Shown piece after piece: positions 38,410 to 46,450 of a DNA stretch of 46,450 nucleotides (positions within the stretch are counted from its first letter, which is position 1; the number at the start of each line of letters is the position of its first letter). A program made the translations under genes and the position numbers. This DNA is from Brevundimonas vesicularis NBRC 12165. Its GTDB lineage: Bacteria; Pseudomonadota; Alphaproteobacteria; Caulobacterales; Caulobacteraceae. The DNA lies in NCBI RefSeq assembly GCF_001592205.1, contig NZ_BCWM01000025.1:1-46450 (forward strand), given 5' to 3'. Under the pieces are notes generated by a model. It was not told the DNA's origin. It did not search any database and saw only the letters and a program-made list of their open reading frames with translations.

Positions 38410-40209
38410 ATGGGTTTTGTAGCCAATATCCGCAGGGATGTCCGGTTCGCGCGCGGCCTGTTCCGTCTGTTGAAACGCATCAAGCCGATCGAGCTGGACA
38501 GCGACGTCCTGCTCTGTGACGACTTTGAAGAAGCCGTCGACAAGTTCGCCGACAACATCGCCATCGACGACGGTCAGCGCACCCTGACCTATCGCGACCT
38601 GGACGCCATGGCCAACCGCTTCGCCCACTGGGCCAAGAACCGGGGCCTGCGCCGCAGCGACACCATCGCCCTGATGATGACCAACCGGATCGAGTATCTG
38701 GCGGCGTGGATCGGCTTCTCGAAGGTCGGCATCGCCACGGCCCTGATCAACACCAATCTGAACGGACAGGGGCTGGCCCACTGTCTGGCCATTTCCAAGG
38801 CCTTCAACGTCGTCGCGGACGAGGATTGCTGGCGTCAGATCGAGGAGGCGCGGCCTCTGGTCGATCACAACCTGGCGCTCTGGGTTCTGGGCTTGACCGA
38901 CGATCTGGAGACCAGCGACCGTCGCGGCCTGGACAAGCCCGTGCGTGGCGGATCCTCGGTGCGGCCGTCCAAGTCGGCGCGCGAAGGCCTGACCAACCGC
39001 GACACCGCCCTTTATATCTACACCTCCGGCACGACCGGCCTGCCCAAGGCGGCGCGGATCCCGCATTCGCGCGCCCGGACCTATATGCGCGCCTTCGCCG
39101 GCGCCACGCGTTCGACGCCCGAGGACCGGATCTTCAACGTCCTGCCGCTGTATCACTCGACTGGCGGTCTTGTCGGGGTGGGCGCAGCGCTGTTGAACGG
39201 CGCGCGGCTGGTGATCCGCAAGAAGTTCTCGGCCAGCACCTTCTGGCCCGACGTGCGCTCGTCGGGCGCGACCATGTTCGTCTATATCGGCGAGCTGTGC
39301 CGCTATCTGGTCAACTGCCCGCCGCACGAGGACGAGACCAAGCACAAGCTGCGTCTGGCGTTCGGCAACGGCCTGCGCGCCGATGTCTGGCCCGACTTCC
39401 AGAGCCGGTTCAAGATCCCCGACATCCTGGAGTTCTACGGCTCGACCGAAGGCAATGTCTCGCTGTTCAACTTCGACGGCAAACAGGGCGCGATCGGTCG
39501 GGTGCCGAGCTTCCTGAAGTCGCAGATCAATATTCGCCTGGTCGAGTTCGACGTAGAGACCGAACAGCCGATCCGCGGCTCGGACGGTCTGTGTCGCCTG
39601 GCGCGCGTCGGCGAGGTCGGCGAGGCCATCGGCCTGATCGGCAACGACATCCGCCACGACTTCTCGGGCTATGCCGACAAGGCCGCCTCGCAGAAGAAGA
39701 TCTTGACCGACGTGTTCAAGAAGGGCGACCGCTGGTTCCGCACCGGCGACCTGATGAAGCAGGACAAGGAAGGCTATTTCTACTTCGTCGACCGGATGGG
39801 CGACACCTTCCGCTGGAAGGGCGAGAACGTCTCGACCTCCGAGGTCGAACAGGTGCTGATGGACGCACCGGGCGTGACCGAAGCCATCGTCTATGGCGTG
39901 CCCGTTCCAGCCCAGGACGGCAAGGCCGGGATGGCGGCTCTGGTGGTGGACGGCAAGTTCGACGCCCAGGCCTTCTCCGACCATGTCGAGGCCAAGCTGC
40001 CCGCCTATGCCCAACCAGTGTTTGTGCGGCTGATCAAGTCGGCCGAAACGACCGGCACCTTCAAATACCGCAAGGCCGATCTGGTGGTCGACGGGTTCGA
40101 TCCGTCCAAGACTGGCGCCGCCCTCTATGTGCGGGGCGGGGCTGCGGGCTATCAGAAGCTGACGGCGGCCGGGCGCAACGCCATCCTGAAGGGCGAAAGC
40201 CGTCTGTAA
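38410..40209 (+). CDS. Long-chain acyl-CoA synthetase (FATP/FadD6-like)
   Basis: A 599-residue adenylate-forming enzyme that activates fatty acids to acyl-CoA. Motifs: YIYTSGTTGLPKAARIPH (near residue 210), the FYGSTEGNVSLFN segment, RTGDLMKQDKEGYFYFVDR, and FRWKGENVSTSEVEQVL. The opening NIRRDVRFARGLFRLLKRIK and the FNFDGKQGAIGRVP segment are typical of the bacterial VLACS/FATP-like branch rather than classical FadD. Monocistronic by layout; GGAG 11-14 bases upstream of the ATG. Confidence 0.93.
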   Translation: MGFVANIRRDVRFARGLFRLLKRIKPIELDSDVLLCDDFEEAVDKFADNIAIDDGQRTLTYRDLDAMANRFAHWAKNRGLRRSDTIALMMTNRIEYLAAWIGFSKVGIATALINTNLNGQGLAHCLAISKAFNVVADEDCWRQIEEARPLVDHNLALWVLGLTDDLETSDRRGLDKPVRGGSSVRPSKSAREGLTNRDTALYIYTSGTTGLPKAARIPHSRARTYMRAFAGATRSTPEDRIFNVLPLYHSTGGLVGVGAALLNGARLVIRKKFSASTFWPDVRSSGATMFVYIGELCRYLVNCPPHEDETKHKLRLAFGNGLRADVWPDFQSRFKIPDILEFYGSTEGNVSLFNFDGKQGAIGRVPSFLKSQINIRLVEFDVETEQPIRGSDGLCRLARVGEVGEAIGLIGNDIRHDFSGYADKAASQKKILTDVFKKGDRWFRTGDLMKQDKEGYFYFVDRMGDTFRWKGENVSTSEVEQVLMDAPGVTEAIVYGVPVPAQDGKAGMAALVVDGKFDAQAFSDHVEAKLPAYAQPVFVRLIKSAETTGTFKYRKADLVVDGFDPSKTGAALYVRGGAAGYQKLTAAGRNAILKGESRL

Positions 40210-40221
40210 CGACTGGGAAGG

Positions 40222-40246
40222 CGGCGTTCGCGAAACGCCGTCTTAA
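40222..40246 (+). terminator. Possible terminator of the acyl-CoA synthetase gene
   Basis: CGGCGTT (40222-40228), loop CGCGA, AACGCCG (40234-40240), then TCTTAAT. The T content of the tail is weak. It stands in the gap before motA. Confidence 0.45.
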
Positions 40247-40295
40247 TGATTAATGGCGATAGTCCCGACCTCTCGCGTCAGGATTGTTCGCCTCC

Positions 40296-41162
40296 ATGTT
40301 CCAGATCATCGGCATCGTGCTGCTGTTCGGCCTCGTCTTCGGCAGCTACGCCATTTCGGGCGGCAAGTTCGAAGTGATCCTGCACGCCGCGCCGCACGAG
40401 CTGATGGCCATCGGCGGGGCGGGCATCGCCGCCTTCCTGATCTCCAACTCCCTGCCGGTGATCAAGGGCTCCATGGCGGGCCTGGGCAAGACCTTCGCCG
40501 GGCCGAAGTGGAAGAAGCAGGATTACAAGGACCTGCTGTCGCTGCTGTTCCAGCTGACCAAGACGATGAAGTCCAAGGGCGTGGTGGCGCTGGAAAGCCA
40601 TATCGAAAAGCCCAAGGAATCGACCATCTTCCAGAAGTACCCCAAGGTGCTGAAGGACCATTTCGCCGTCGACTTCATCTGCGACACCCTGCGGATGATG
40701 ACGATGAACCTGGAGGATCCGCACCAGGTCGAGGATGCGATGGAAAAGCAGCTCGAAAAGCACCATCACGAGCATCTGGAAAACGCCCACGCGCTTCAGA
40801 ACCTGGCCGACGGTCTGCCTGCGCTGGGCATCGTCGCCGCCGTCCTGGGGGTCATCAAGACCATGGGTTCGATCACCGAGCCGCCCGAGGTTCTGGGCGG
40901 CATGATCGGCGGCGCCTTGGTCGGCACCTTTATGGGCGTGTTCCTGGCCTATGGTCTGGTCGGTCCATTCGCGGCGCGCCTGACGGCCATCATCAACGAG
41001 GAAGCCGCCTACTATAAGATCATCCAGTCGGTGCTGGTCGCCCACCTGCACGGCAACGCCGCCCAGATTTCGGTCGAGATCGGCCGGGGCGACATCCCGT
41101 CGTCGGCGCAGCCGTCGTTTGGCGAGATGGAAGAGGCGCTGAACAGCATCACCGCCGACTGA
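40296..41162 (+). CDS. motA: Flagellar motor stator protein MotA
   Basis: Proton-channel stator subunit of the flagellar motor. 288 residues with four helices (two near the start, two near 180-235), the cytoplasmic loop between, and the conserved segment LPALGIVAAVLGVIKTMGSI and GTFMGVFLAYGLVGPFA. Starting at ATG 40296 gives the family length and the usual MFQIIG opening; a TTG four codons earlier is also open. No motB follows, as in Caulobacter where motA and motB are unlinked. Confidence 0.95.
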   Translation: MFQIIGIVLLFGLVFGSYAISGGKFEVILHAAPHELMAIGGAGIAAFLISNSLPVIKGSMAGLGKTFAGPKWKKQDYKDLLSLLFQLTKTMKSKGVVALESHIEKPKESTIFQKYPKVLKDHFAVDFICDTLRMMTMNLEDPHQVEDAMEKQLEKHHHEHLENAHALQNLADGLPALGIVAAVLGVIKTMGSITEPPEVLGGMIGGALVGTFMGVFLAYGLVGPFAARLTAIINEEAAYYKIIQSVLVAHLHGNAAQISVEIGRGDIPSSAQPSFGEMEEALNSITAD

Positions 41163-41260
41163 TCCCGACATTCCTGATCTTAACTTGCCCTGCCGCGCGC
41201 GGCGGCCCTATCGTTTGCGCCAAGAGACGTTCCGGTCTCGCAAGCTTCGGAGACATCTTC

Positions 41261-41566
41261 ATGCGTATCAAAGCCCTCGTCGCCGCATCCGCTGCGCTCC
41301 TGGTCCTGGCCGCCTGTAGCAAGGCCCCGGAAGAAAAGGCCGAAGCGCCGGCCACCGATGCGGTCGAGGCCGCCGGCAGCGCCGAAGAAGCCGCTTTGAC
41401 GGTCGATCAAGCGGCCAAGGACGCCGAAGCGGCGGCCAATCAGGCCATTCAGGAAGACACCGCCGCCCAGGCGGCCACGACGATGCAGGGCGCCGACGCC
41501 TCCGCCGCGGCGCCGGTTCCCGTCGCGCCGGCCGAACCTGCGCACGGTCCGGCGGCCGCCCACTAG
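41261..41566 (+). CDS. Small Ala/Glu-rich lipoprotein
   Basis: 101 residues with a signal peptide and lipobox VLAAC (Cys19). The mature part is a low-complexity Ala/Glu/Asp-rich stretch (about 20-80) predicted helical, ending Pro/Ala-rich. No family assigned. It is ended by a strong terminator, so it is its own transcription unit. Confidence 0.8.
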   Translation: MRIKALVAASAALLVLAACSKAPEEKAEAPATDAVEAAGSAEEAALTVDQAAKDAEAAANQAIQEDTAAQAATTMQGADASAAAPVPVAPAEPAHGPAAAH

Positions 41567-41591
41567 GACGCGTCGAAACCAAAGCCCGAAG

Positions 41592-41619
41592 AGGCCGCTC
41601 CGACTGGGGCGGCCTTTTT
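41592..41619 (+). terminator. Intrinsic terminator of the small lipoprotein gene
   Basis: AGGCCGCTCC (41592-41601), loop GACT, GGGGCGGCCT (41606-41615, one G-T pair), then TTTT. Classical hairpin plus T-run. Confidence 0.9.
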
Positions 41620-41651
41620 CATGTCGGCGACGAAGGTGCTAGAGCCGCGCG

Positions 41652-43484
41652 ATGACGCCTGATGACGACGCCTCGCCCCTGCTGACCTGGACCGAAGAGG
41701 GCGAGCCGCGCTCAGGCCGGTTCGGCGACGTCTATTTCTCGCGTGATGACGGCCTGGCCGAAACGCGGGCGGTGTTTCTGGAAGGTTGCGGCCTGCCGGA
41801 CGCCTGGATGGGGCGGGATCATTTCACGGTGGCCGAGCTGGGGTTCGGCACAGGGTTGAACATCGCCGCCCTGCTGCATCTGTGGCGACGGACGCGGCCC
41901 GAGGGCGGGCGGCTGCACATCTTCTCTATCGAGGGGTATCCGCTGACGGCGGCGGAGGCGGCGAGGGCGCTGGGCGCCTGGCCCGAACTGGCGGAGGCGA
42001 CCGAGGCCTTGATCGCAAATTGGCCGGCCGCGACGCCGGGCTTTCACCGGGTGGACCTGCCGGGCTTCGACGCCGTGCTGGACGTGGCGGTTGGCGATGC
42101 GGCCTGGGCGCTGGAGCAGTGGTCGGGGGCGGCGGACGCCTGGTTCCTGGACGGTTTCTCGCCTGCGCTGAACCCGGGCATGTGGTCGCCCGAAGTGATG
42201 GCCTTGATCGCCGAGCGCTCTGCGCCGGGCGCGCGCCTGGCCACCTTCACCGTCGCCGGAGCCGTGCGGCGGGGCCTGGCTGGGCAGGGTTTCGTCGTCG
42301 AGAAGCGCCCCGGCCATGGCCGCAAGCGCGAGCGGCTTGAGGCGCGTCTCCCCTCAGTGTTCGAACCGTCGCCGCCGCCCCGCGTCGCCGTGATCGGCGC
42401 GGGCGTCGCTGGTGCATCTGTGGTCCGCGCCCTGGAGGCGCAGGGCCTCCGGGCCGTGGTGTTCGAGGGTGAGCGCCCGGGCGCGGGCGGCTCTGGCTTT
42501 CCGGCGGCCCTGGTCACGCCGCGTCTGGACGCCGGCGATCACGGCATCGCCGCCCTGCACGCCCAGGCGCTGGAGCGGGCGGGCGATCTTTATGCCGCGA
42601 TCCCGGGCGCCGTGACGGGCGACGGCGTGCTGCAACTGCCCCAAGCGCCGCGCGATGCGGCCCGGTTCGAAAAAATCGCTCGCCAACCGATCTGGAATGC
42701 CGATGACATGGGGGTGCTGGATGAAGGGGCGGCGTCAGCGGTCGCCGGCGAAGCAACGGGGCAGGGCGGTCTGCTGATGAAGGGGGCATTCGCGCTGCGC
42801 CCTGCGGCGGTGCTCTCGAACTGGCTTTCGGACGCGGAGATGCGCTCTGAGCGCGTGACACGGCTGGAGCGCGCCGACGGCCGCTGGCGGCTGATCGGCG
42901 AAAACGACGCGGTGCTGGGCGAGGTCGATGCGGTGGTTCTCGCCGCCGGCTGGGGATCGGCCGCCCTGATGGACGGGTTCGACCAGACGCCGCGCCTGTC
43001 GCCCGTGCGGGGGCAGGCGGACTGGATCGACGGGGACGTGACCATCCACCCCATGGCATGGGGCGGCTATGCGGTTCCGACGGGCCAAGGCGTGCTGTTC
43101 GGCGCGACCCATGACCGGGCCGACACCGACACGGCGCCGCGCGAGGCCGACAGCGCGCGAAATCTGGCAACCCTGGAAGCGCGCCTGCCGGAGTTGGCCA
43201 AGCGCATCGCGGCGGCCGGGCCGGTGCAGAACCGGGCGGCAGTCCGCGCCACGACGCCGGATCGCCTGCCTGTGGCGGGCGCTCTCGATGACGGACTCTA
43301 TGTGCTCGGCGGTCTGGGGTCGCGCGGCTTTTGCGTCGGGCCCTTGCTTGGCGAGCATATCGCCGCCCTCATCCTTGATCAGCCTTCGCCCCTGCCGCGC
43401 GATCTGGCGGCGCGCGTGTCGCCCCGTCGGTCTTCGGTTCTGGCGGACGCCCTTGCATCATCCTCGCCGACGCGCGCAGGATGA
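41652..43484 (+). CDS. mnmC: Bifunctional tRNA wobble-uridine modification enzyme MnmC
   Basis: Completes 5-methylaminomethyl-2-thiouridine at tRNA position 34: the FAD domain removes the carboxymethyl group and the methyltransferase domain adds the methyl. 610 residues. N-terminal MnmD domain: AELGFGTGLNIAALLHLW (SAM loop) and AWFLDGFSPALNPGMWS. C-terminal domain from about 235: PRVAVIGAGVAGASVVRALE (dinucleotide-binding fold) and PVRGQADWIDG. Domain order and length are typical of fused MnmC. The C-terminal end is not conserved. The downstream lipoprotein gene is in the same direction. Confidence 0.94.
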   Translation: MTPDDDASPLLTWTEEGEPRSGRFGDVYFSRDDGLAETRAVFLEGCGLPDAWMGRDHFTVAELGFGTGLNIAALLHLWRRTRPEGGRLHIFSIEGYPLTAAEAARALGAWPELAEATEALIANWPAATPGFHRVDLPGFDAVLDVAVGDAAWALEQWSGAADAWFLDGFSPALNPGMWSPEVMALIAERSAPGARLATFTVAGAVRRGLAGQGFVVEKRPGHGRKRERLEARLPSVFEPSPPPRVAVIGAGVAGASVVRALEAQGLRAVVFEGERPGAGGSGFPAALVTPRLDAGDHGIAALHAQALERAGDLYAAIPGAVTGDGVLQLPQAPRDAARFEKIARQPIWNADDMGVLDEGAASAVAGEATGQGGLLMKGAFALRPAAVLSNWLSDAEMRSERVTRLERADGRWRLIGENDAVLGEVDAVVLAAGWGSAALMDGFDQTPRLSPVRGQADWIDGDVTIHPMAWGGYAVPTGQGVLFGATHDRADTDTAPREADSARNLATLEARLPELAKRIAAAGPVQNRAAVRATTPDRLPVAGALDDGLYVLGGLGSRGFCVGPLLGEHIAALILDQPSPLPRDLAARVSPRRSSVLADALASSSPTRAG

Positions 43485-43510
43485 AGCGGGGGCTTGTTCA
43501 GGAGTTGACT

Positions 43511-43897
43511 ATGCATCGCCTCATTCTGTCGTCTGCTGCTCTCCTCGTACTGTCGGCCTGTGCGCCGTCGCCGGGCGTGGCGACGGCCAGCCGCGCCGAC
43601 GCCGGCCAGTGCTTCCGGCCCAATCTGGTGCGCAACTTCACCGCGCCGAACGACCAGACCCTGTACGTCCGCACGGCGGACGCCGGTGTGTTCCAGATCG
43701 AAACCCCCTTCTGTCGCGACATGACCCGCGCCCTGTCGATCGCGCTGGAACCTGTCGCGGGATCCAGCCGGCTGTGTCCCGGCGATCAGGCCGCCTTACT
43801 CAGCCCGGCGACGGGGCCTCAACCGTGCCGCGTGCGCATCGCAAAGAAGCTGACGACCGCAGAGCTCGAGGCCCTGCCGTCTCGCGATCGGCCCTGA
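43511..43897 (+). CDS. Small lipoprotein, DUF6491-like
   Basis: 128 residues with lipobox LSAC (Cys17) and a mature domain with further Cys residues (AGQCFRPN, TPFCRDMT, SRLCPGDQ, QPCRVR), perhaps two disulfides. The pattern CFRPNLVRNFTAPNDQTLYVR suggests the DUF6491 type of small alphaproteobacterial lipoproteins; this family call is from memory and not certain. Start ATG 43511 has GGAG seven bases before; an ATG ten codons upstream overlaps the mnmC stop. Confidence 0.65.
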   Translation: MHRLILSSAALLVLSACAPSPGVATASRADAGQCFRPNLVRNFTAPNDQTLYVRTADAGVFQIETPFCRDMTRALSIALEPVAGSSRLCPGDQAALLSPATGPQPCRVRIAKKLTTAELEALPSRDRP

Positions 43898-43984
43898 TCG
43901 AAAACGCTTTCGAGGCCTTCGGGAGAGATTGAATTCTCGTTCGTGCGGGTATGAAATGATCGTCTTGCCTGGGGAGGGAAGAGG

Positions 43985-44425
43985 ATGATCAGAACAATCG
44001 GCGTGACGGCGATCCTGGCGACGGCGGCGATCGCATCGCCATCGGCGGCCGAAAGCTGGGCCACGTTTTCACGCAGCGACGCCACCGTCTATCTGGTGGA
44101 TGTCGATGCGCTGACGCCGGTGGACGGCGTGGCGACGACGCGGATGGCGCGGGTGCCCGCGCGCGGCGAGGCGACCAATCTCAGCCATGAGACCGAAGAG
44201 GTCATGGTGCGGTGTTCGGACGGCCAGTCGCGTTCGGGCGCGACGGTGACCTATGGCGCGGACGGGGCGGAAACCGATCGCTATTCCGAGGACACGCCGT
44301 GGGAAGCGACGCCGGCCGGCGGCATCTATGGCGCAATCAAATCCTTCGCCTGTGAGGACATGCGGCCCCAGACGGCGGCCTTCCCGACCATCCAGGCCTT
44401 CATCGCGGGCGGACGCGGCCAGTAG
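43985..44425 (+). CDS. Exported protein resembling surface-adhesin E domain
   Basis: 146 residues: signal peptide (1-22, ending SAA), then a small beta domain whose sequence WATFSRSDATVYLVDVDAL, a central VRCSDGQS, and final SFACEDMRP follow the layout of the surface-adhesin-protein-E-like fold (Trp at the start, two Cys). Function in this organism is unknown. GGGGAGGGAAGAGG gives a strong ribosome site. It is the last normal-looking GC-rich gene before the AT-richer right end. Confidence 0.65.
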   Translation: MIRTIGVTAILATAAIASPSAAESWATFSRSDATVYLVDVDALTPVDGVATTRMARVPARGEATNLSHETEEVMVRCSDGQSRSGATVTYGADGAETDRYSEDTPWEATPAGGIYGAIKSFACEDMRPQTAAFPTIQAFIAGGRGQ

Positions 44426-44442
44426 GCCGCGCCTGGTCCGAG

Positions 44443-44594
44443 TCAAAATGGATGAGATTGCCCTGTCTGGAAAGACTCATCTTTCCTCGGCGCGCTTCAC
44501 TAATAATGAAAGTCGAGGATCAAAATTTTTGAGATGTTGGCGTTCGACGCTCAAAATTTATGAGAAAGCTACTTTGTCGACCAGAATTTCTGAG
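44443..44594. repeat. Four imperfect TCAAAATTT-TGAG repeats, three at 30-31-bp spacing
   Basis: Copies: TCAAAATGGATGAG (44443-44456), TCAAAATTTTTGAG (44520-44533), TCAAAATTTATGAG (44551-44564), CCAGAATTTCTGAG (44581-44594). Each is roughly palindromic around the AT core. The last three are 31 and 30 bases apart, about three helical turns. They may be binding sites for a transposase (ends of Tn7/Tn5053-type elements carry such arrays) or another protein. A TniQ-like remnant lies just to the right. Confidence 0.6.
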
Positions 44595-44624
44595 CTGCTG
44601 GGCGGTGCCGGATCCTCGCAAAAA

Positions 44625-44643
44625 TTAAAGCTATAAGCTTTAA
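44625..44643. repeat. 8-bp perfect inverted repeat
   Basis: TTAAAGCT, ATA, AGCTTTAA, followed by GTACTTTTC. It is an AT-rich hairpin that may be a weak terminator or a protein-binding site. Confidence 0.45.
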
Positions 44644-44806
44644 GTACTTTTCGCTGAGGCCCGACGGGCCGCGTCGCCCATTGGATACGCAATAGAAAAA
44701 CGTTCACTAACGGACGTCTTGACCCGTCCGGGCCAATCTTGCGGATCGGTAGCAGACCTCTAAGCGGGCGCTCAGTCGAGCGAGATGCATCAGGTCACAA
44801 CAGCGG

Positions 44807-46200
44807 TTACGGATTCTTGCAAAGGTTAAACAATGAGCTTTGCTCAGACAGAACGCCCTCCGTCGTGGTCCAACGCCCGAGAAGGTCACCAATGTCGAAA
44901 GACTGACGGTCCCAGAGCGCATGCACCGGCCTTATGCCCGGCCAGACTGGGCTAATTCCTAGACGGGCGAGGTTGCGTGACACGCTTCTGACCGAAAGGC
45001 CAAGCTCGGAAGCCAGCTTTGGTGTGAATGCGTAACGCCCTGCAAATTCCAACACGTCGGCCTCAACGACAGTCAGCACCTTGTCAGTAGTTGACCGACT
45101 CATTGTGCTGATGTGTCCCGCATCGACTGCCGCACGAATGCCGGAAGAGTTCGTGCCCAGAATGCCTGCCGCAACATGGACGTAAATCGACCCTTCAACG
45201 AGGCGCGGACTGCCTGTAGGGCGCGAGGGCAGTAGAGTTGCTCCGTCTATGCTTGAGGGGGTTGAGGGCCGGCCACAGGGCATCAAATACTGCGAGCTGA
45301 AGTCAAAATTTGAGATATCAGCCCTGCGCCAGCAGGATTGCACGCGGACATTATTTTCTAGTTCCAGGATCGGTCGCAGACCGCTTGCGCGCAGGCGTCG
45401 CGTAACCGCAATGGTGTTCAGTCCATGCGTGGCGGCGATCTCAGTGCTGGAGACGTATGTTTTCCGAAATGCCTGCGCGGATGTTCGCAAAACTCCCCGC
45501 AGATGACCCGCCGTGGTGAATTCTGTAGCTTGCAGATAGCCGTTCAGGGTGAGGTGCCGAAGGGTCTCACTGTCGATGTTGGTCAGGCTCTTAAGCTCAG
45601 TCAAAGAAATATTGCCTTTCGGCACTGTTCGTCCATCTCGGAGCTTGAGCTTTTTCATACTGCTTCGCTTGGGTTTGACGCATACTGTCCCCGACGCCGT
45701 GACCCATTGCGTTTCGAAGCTTATCCCTTCGACCGAGTTTCGTGACCAAAGCGCTGCGATCTTCGCCTGAGGATCGGCATTCAAAATGGGCTCAATACCC
45801 AGCTGTTCAGACGTTTCGTGATCGAAGCAGGGCCGACGCCTATGGGACGTGCGAGATCCGCAGACGTGACCAACTCCTGTGCCCAGCGATCAACCGAGTT
45901 TCTCGAAACAGCGATGAGGCGTCTATTGTGACCCCAGTTTGCGCAAGTTTGCTGTTGCAGTATCAGCGCCGTCAAAGTCCGATGACCTACGCGAAGGCGC
46001 TGTGTCGCCTGTTTGGCCGACACCATTTCGCTGCGTCCAAGGCCGCTTGGTCCGCGAAGTGTCTCAACTTCTTCGAGGTCCACGAATAAATTGGCAAAAG
46101 ACTCCAGCCCGGATGGGCCGAACCATGCCCCTAAGCGGCCTGCCGCAATGTCGGCGACGTGGCATGAATGCGCTGACGACCAGGAGCGTACGAGCTCCAA
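44807..46200 (-). pseudogene. Frameshifted, N-terminally truncated TniQ-like gene
   Basis: Two overlapping minus-strand frames (46200 to 45781, then about 45803 to 44807) together read as one protein of helix-turn-helix repeats. The first piece has NLFVDLEEVETLRGP, then VSAKQATQRLRVGHRTLTALI and SADLARPIGVGPASITKRLNS; the second continues LGIEPILNADPQAKIAALWSR. Later repeats have the same shape (VTRRLRASGLRPIL then CWRR, and VSRNLARLGISPVW then LWDR), so the break at about 45800 is a one-base deletion inside one repeat. This resembles the C-terminal half of TniQ/TnsD-type transposition proteins; the zinc-binding N-terminal half is missing. Family call from memory of TniQ sequences, not verified. 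Confidence 0.6.
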
Positions 46201-46450
46201 CCGCGAGTCTCTATTCGATATCCGCTACCGTATCGCGCCGGAAGGACATACAGAACGCGTTATCCGGCTTTCCCGATCGAAGACAGGTCGCAAGGTTGGC
46301 CCAGTCGAGATGGCGGTTCAGTCCGCTGAGGGCGAATGGTCCGACGTTCCTCCCGGTTCGGACGACTTTGCGAAAAACCTTCCTTCTCTAATTGTTGGCT
46401 ACACCTCCGGCGATAACGAGACGCTGAGTCTGCCGTTCTTCGTCAGCCGT
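46148..46450 (+). pseudogene. Fragment of a restriction-system-associated AAA ATPase (runs off the window)
   Basis: A plus-strand frame stays open from upstream of 46148 to the window end. From about 46208 it reads SLFDIRYRIAPEGHTERVIR, and near the end SLIVGYTSGDNETLSLPFF, strongly recalling the GYSSGxNExLSLPF signature of restriction-system-associated AAA-family ATPases. In that family a P-loop should lie about 45 residues before the FDIRY strand, but no GxxGxGKS/T is present in any plus frame there; instead the DNA is the antisense of the TniQ-like gene. The gene is therefore probably cut off at its 5' end at about 46165-46205. ATG 46148 is a nominal start only. The right end lies outside the window. 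Confidence 0.5.

Larger units (their letters stand above)
44426..44806. other. 381-base AT-richer spacer with repeated motifs
   Basis: No gene is seen. It holds the repeat series 44443-44594, the inverted repeat 44625-44643 and a short GGCCC-GAC-GGGCC hairpin at 44658-44670. Base composition falls visibly relative to the core to the left, marking the border of a foreign-looking segment. Confidence 0.7.

Noticed and set aside
40243..40253. TTAATGA-TTAATG before motA as a CtrA site
   Set aside because: The half-sites are three bases apart instead of seven, so the CtrA consensus is not met; it may only be the AT-rich tail of the preceding hairpin.
41191..41204. GCCGCGCGCGGC palindrome after motA as a terminator
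   Set aside because: It has no usable loop and no T-run; high-GC palindromes of this size are expected by chance here.
46110..46135. DGPN-H-A-P-K in the plus frame just upstream of the ATPase part, looking faintly like a P-loop start
   Set aside because: It lacks the GKS/T core and is the antisense of the GPSG segment of the TniQ-like frame, so I treat it as coincidence.
45939..46391. A 150-codon plus-strand frame near the right end
   Set aside because: It is in a different frame from the coherent ATPase-like reading (46148 frame), is Arg/Ser/Pro-rich without domain signs, and crosses the junction region.

Overview
The window looks like a chromosomal segment of a high-GC alphaproteobacterium of the order Caulobacterales, most likely Brevundimonas or a close relative. 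The evidence is the presence of the CckA hybrid kinase and the ChpT phosphotransferase (the CtrA cell-cycle phosphorelay), a CtrA-type box in front of fliQ, a single motA, and dense coding in GC-rich codons. The assignment is inference from gene content; no database was searched. The segment is mostly core chromosome. Only the last 2 kb (about 44.43-46.45 kb) differ: they are visibly AT-richer and contain broken genes.

Layout. 0.1-5.2 kb: a chaperone-usher fimbria cluster of the spore-coat-U type (periplasmic chaperone, usher, SCPU adhesin), ended by a strong hairpin, with a small secreted two-cysteine protein on the other strand. 5.3-6.3 kb: an SBF-like transporter. 6.4-15.8 kb: an acetate/carboxylate module with acs, a DcaP-like porin, a divergent LuxR-type regulator (CrbR/ErdR type), the transporter-fused hybrid kinase CrbS/MxtR, and an MHS-family transporter. 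The porin-acs promoter and the transporter promoter share a palindromic motif. 15.8-17.6 kb: a membrane acyltransferase and folE. 17.9-24.1 kb: fliQ-fliR-flhB, cckA, then on the other strand chpT, a CheY-like regulator and cheR, so both ends of the CckA-ChpT relay lie within 4 kb. 24.2-29.1 kb: cysQ, a TPR-like protein, prfC and small unknown genes. 29.3-35.4 kb: malate synthase G, an MscS channel, and cysD-cysNC for sulfate activation. 35.6-44.4 kb: two lipoproteins (lipocalin, sorbosone-dehydrogenase-like), an Ala/Pro-rich membrane protein, an acyl-CoA synthetase, motA, a small lipoprotein, mnmC and two small exported proteins.

44.4-46.45 kb: a run of AT-rich repeated motifs with about 30-bp spacing, then a minus-strand TniQ-like gene that is frameshifted and lacks its N-terminal half, and abutting it on the plus strand the middle of an ATPase resembling restriction-system-associated AAA ATPases, with no P-loop upstream. 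This reads as a rearranged boundary of a mobile or defence island.

Functional links: acs and glcB both serve growth on acetate (activation and glyoxylate bypass). cysD, cysNC and cysQ serve sulfate assimilation. fliQR-flhB, motA, cheR and cheY serve motility, with CckA-ChpT-CtrA the likely upstream controller of fliQ.
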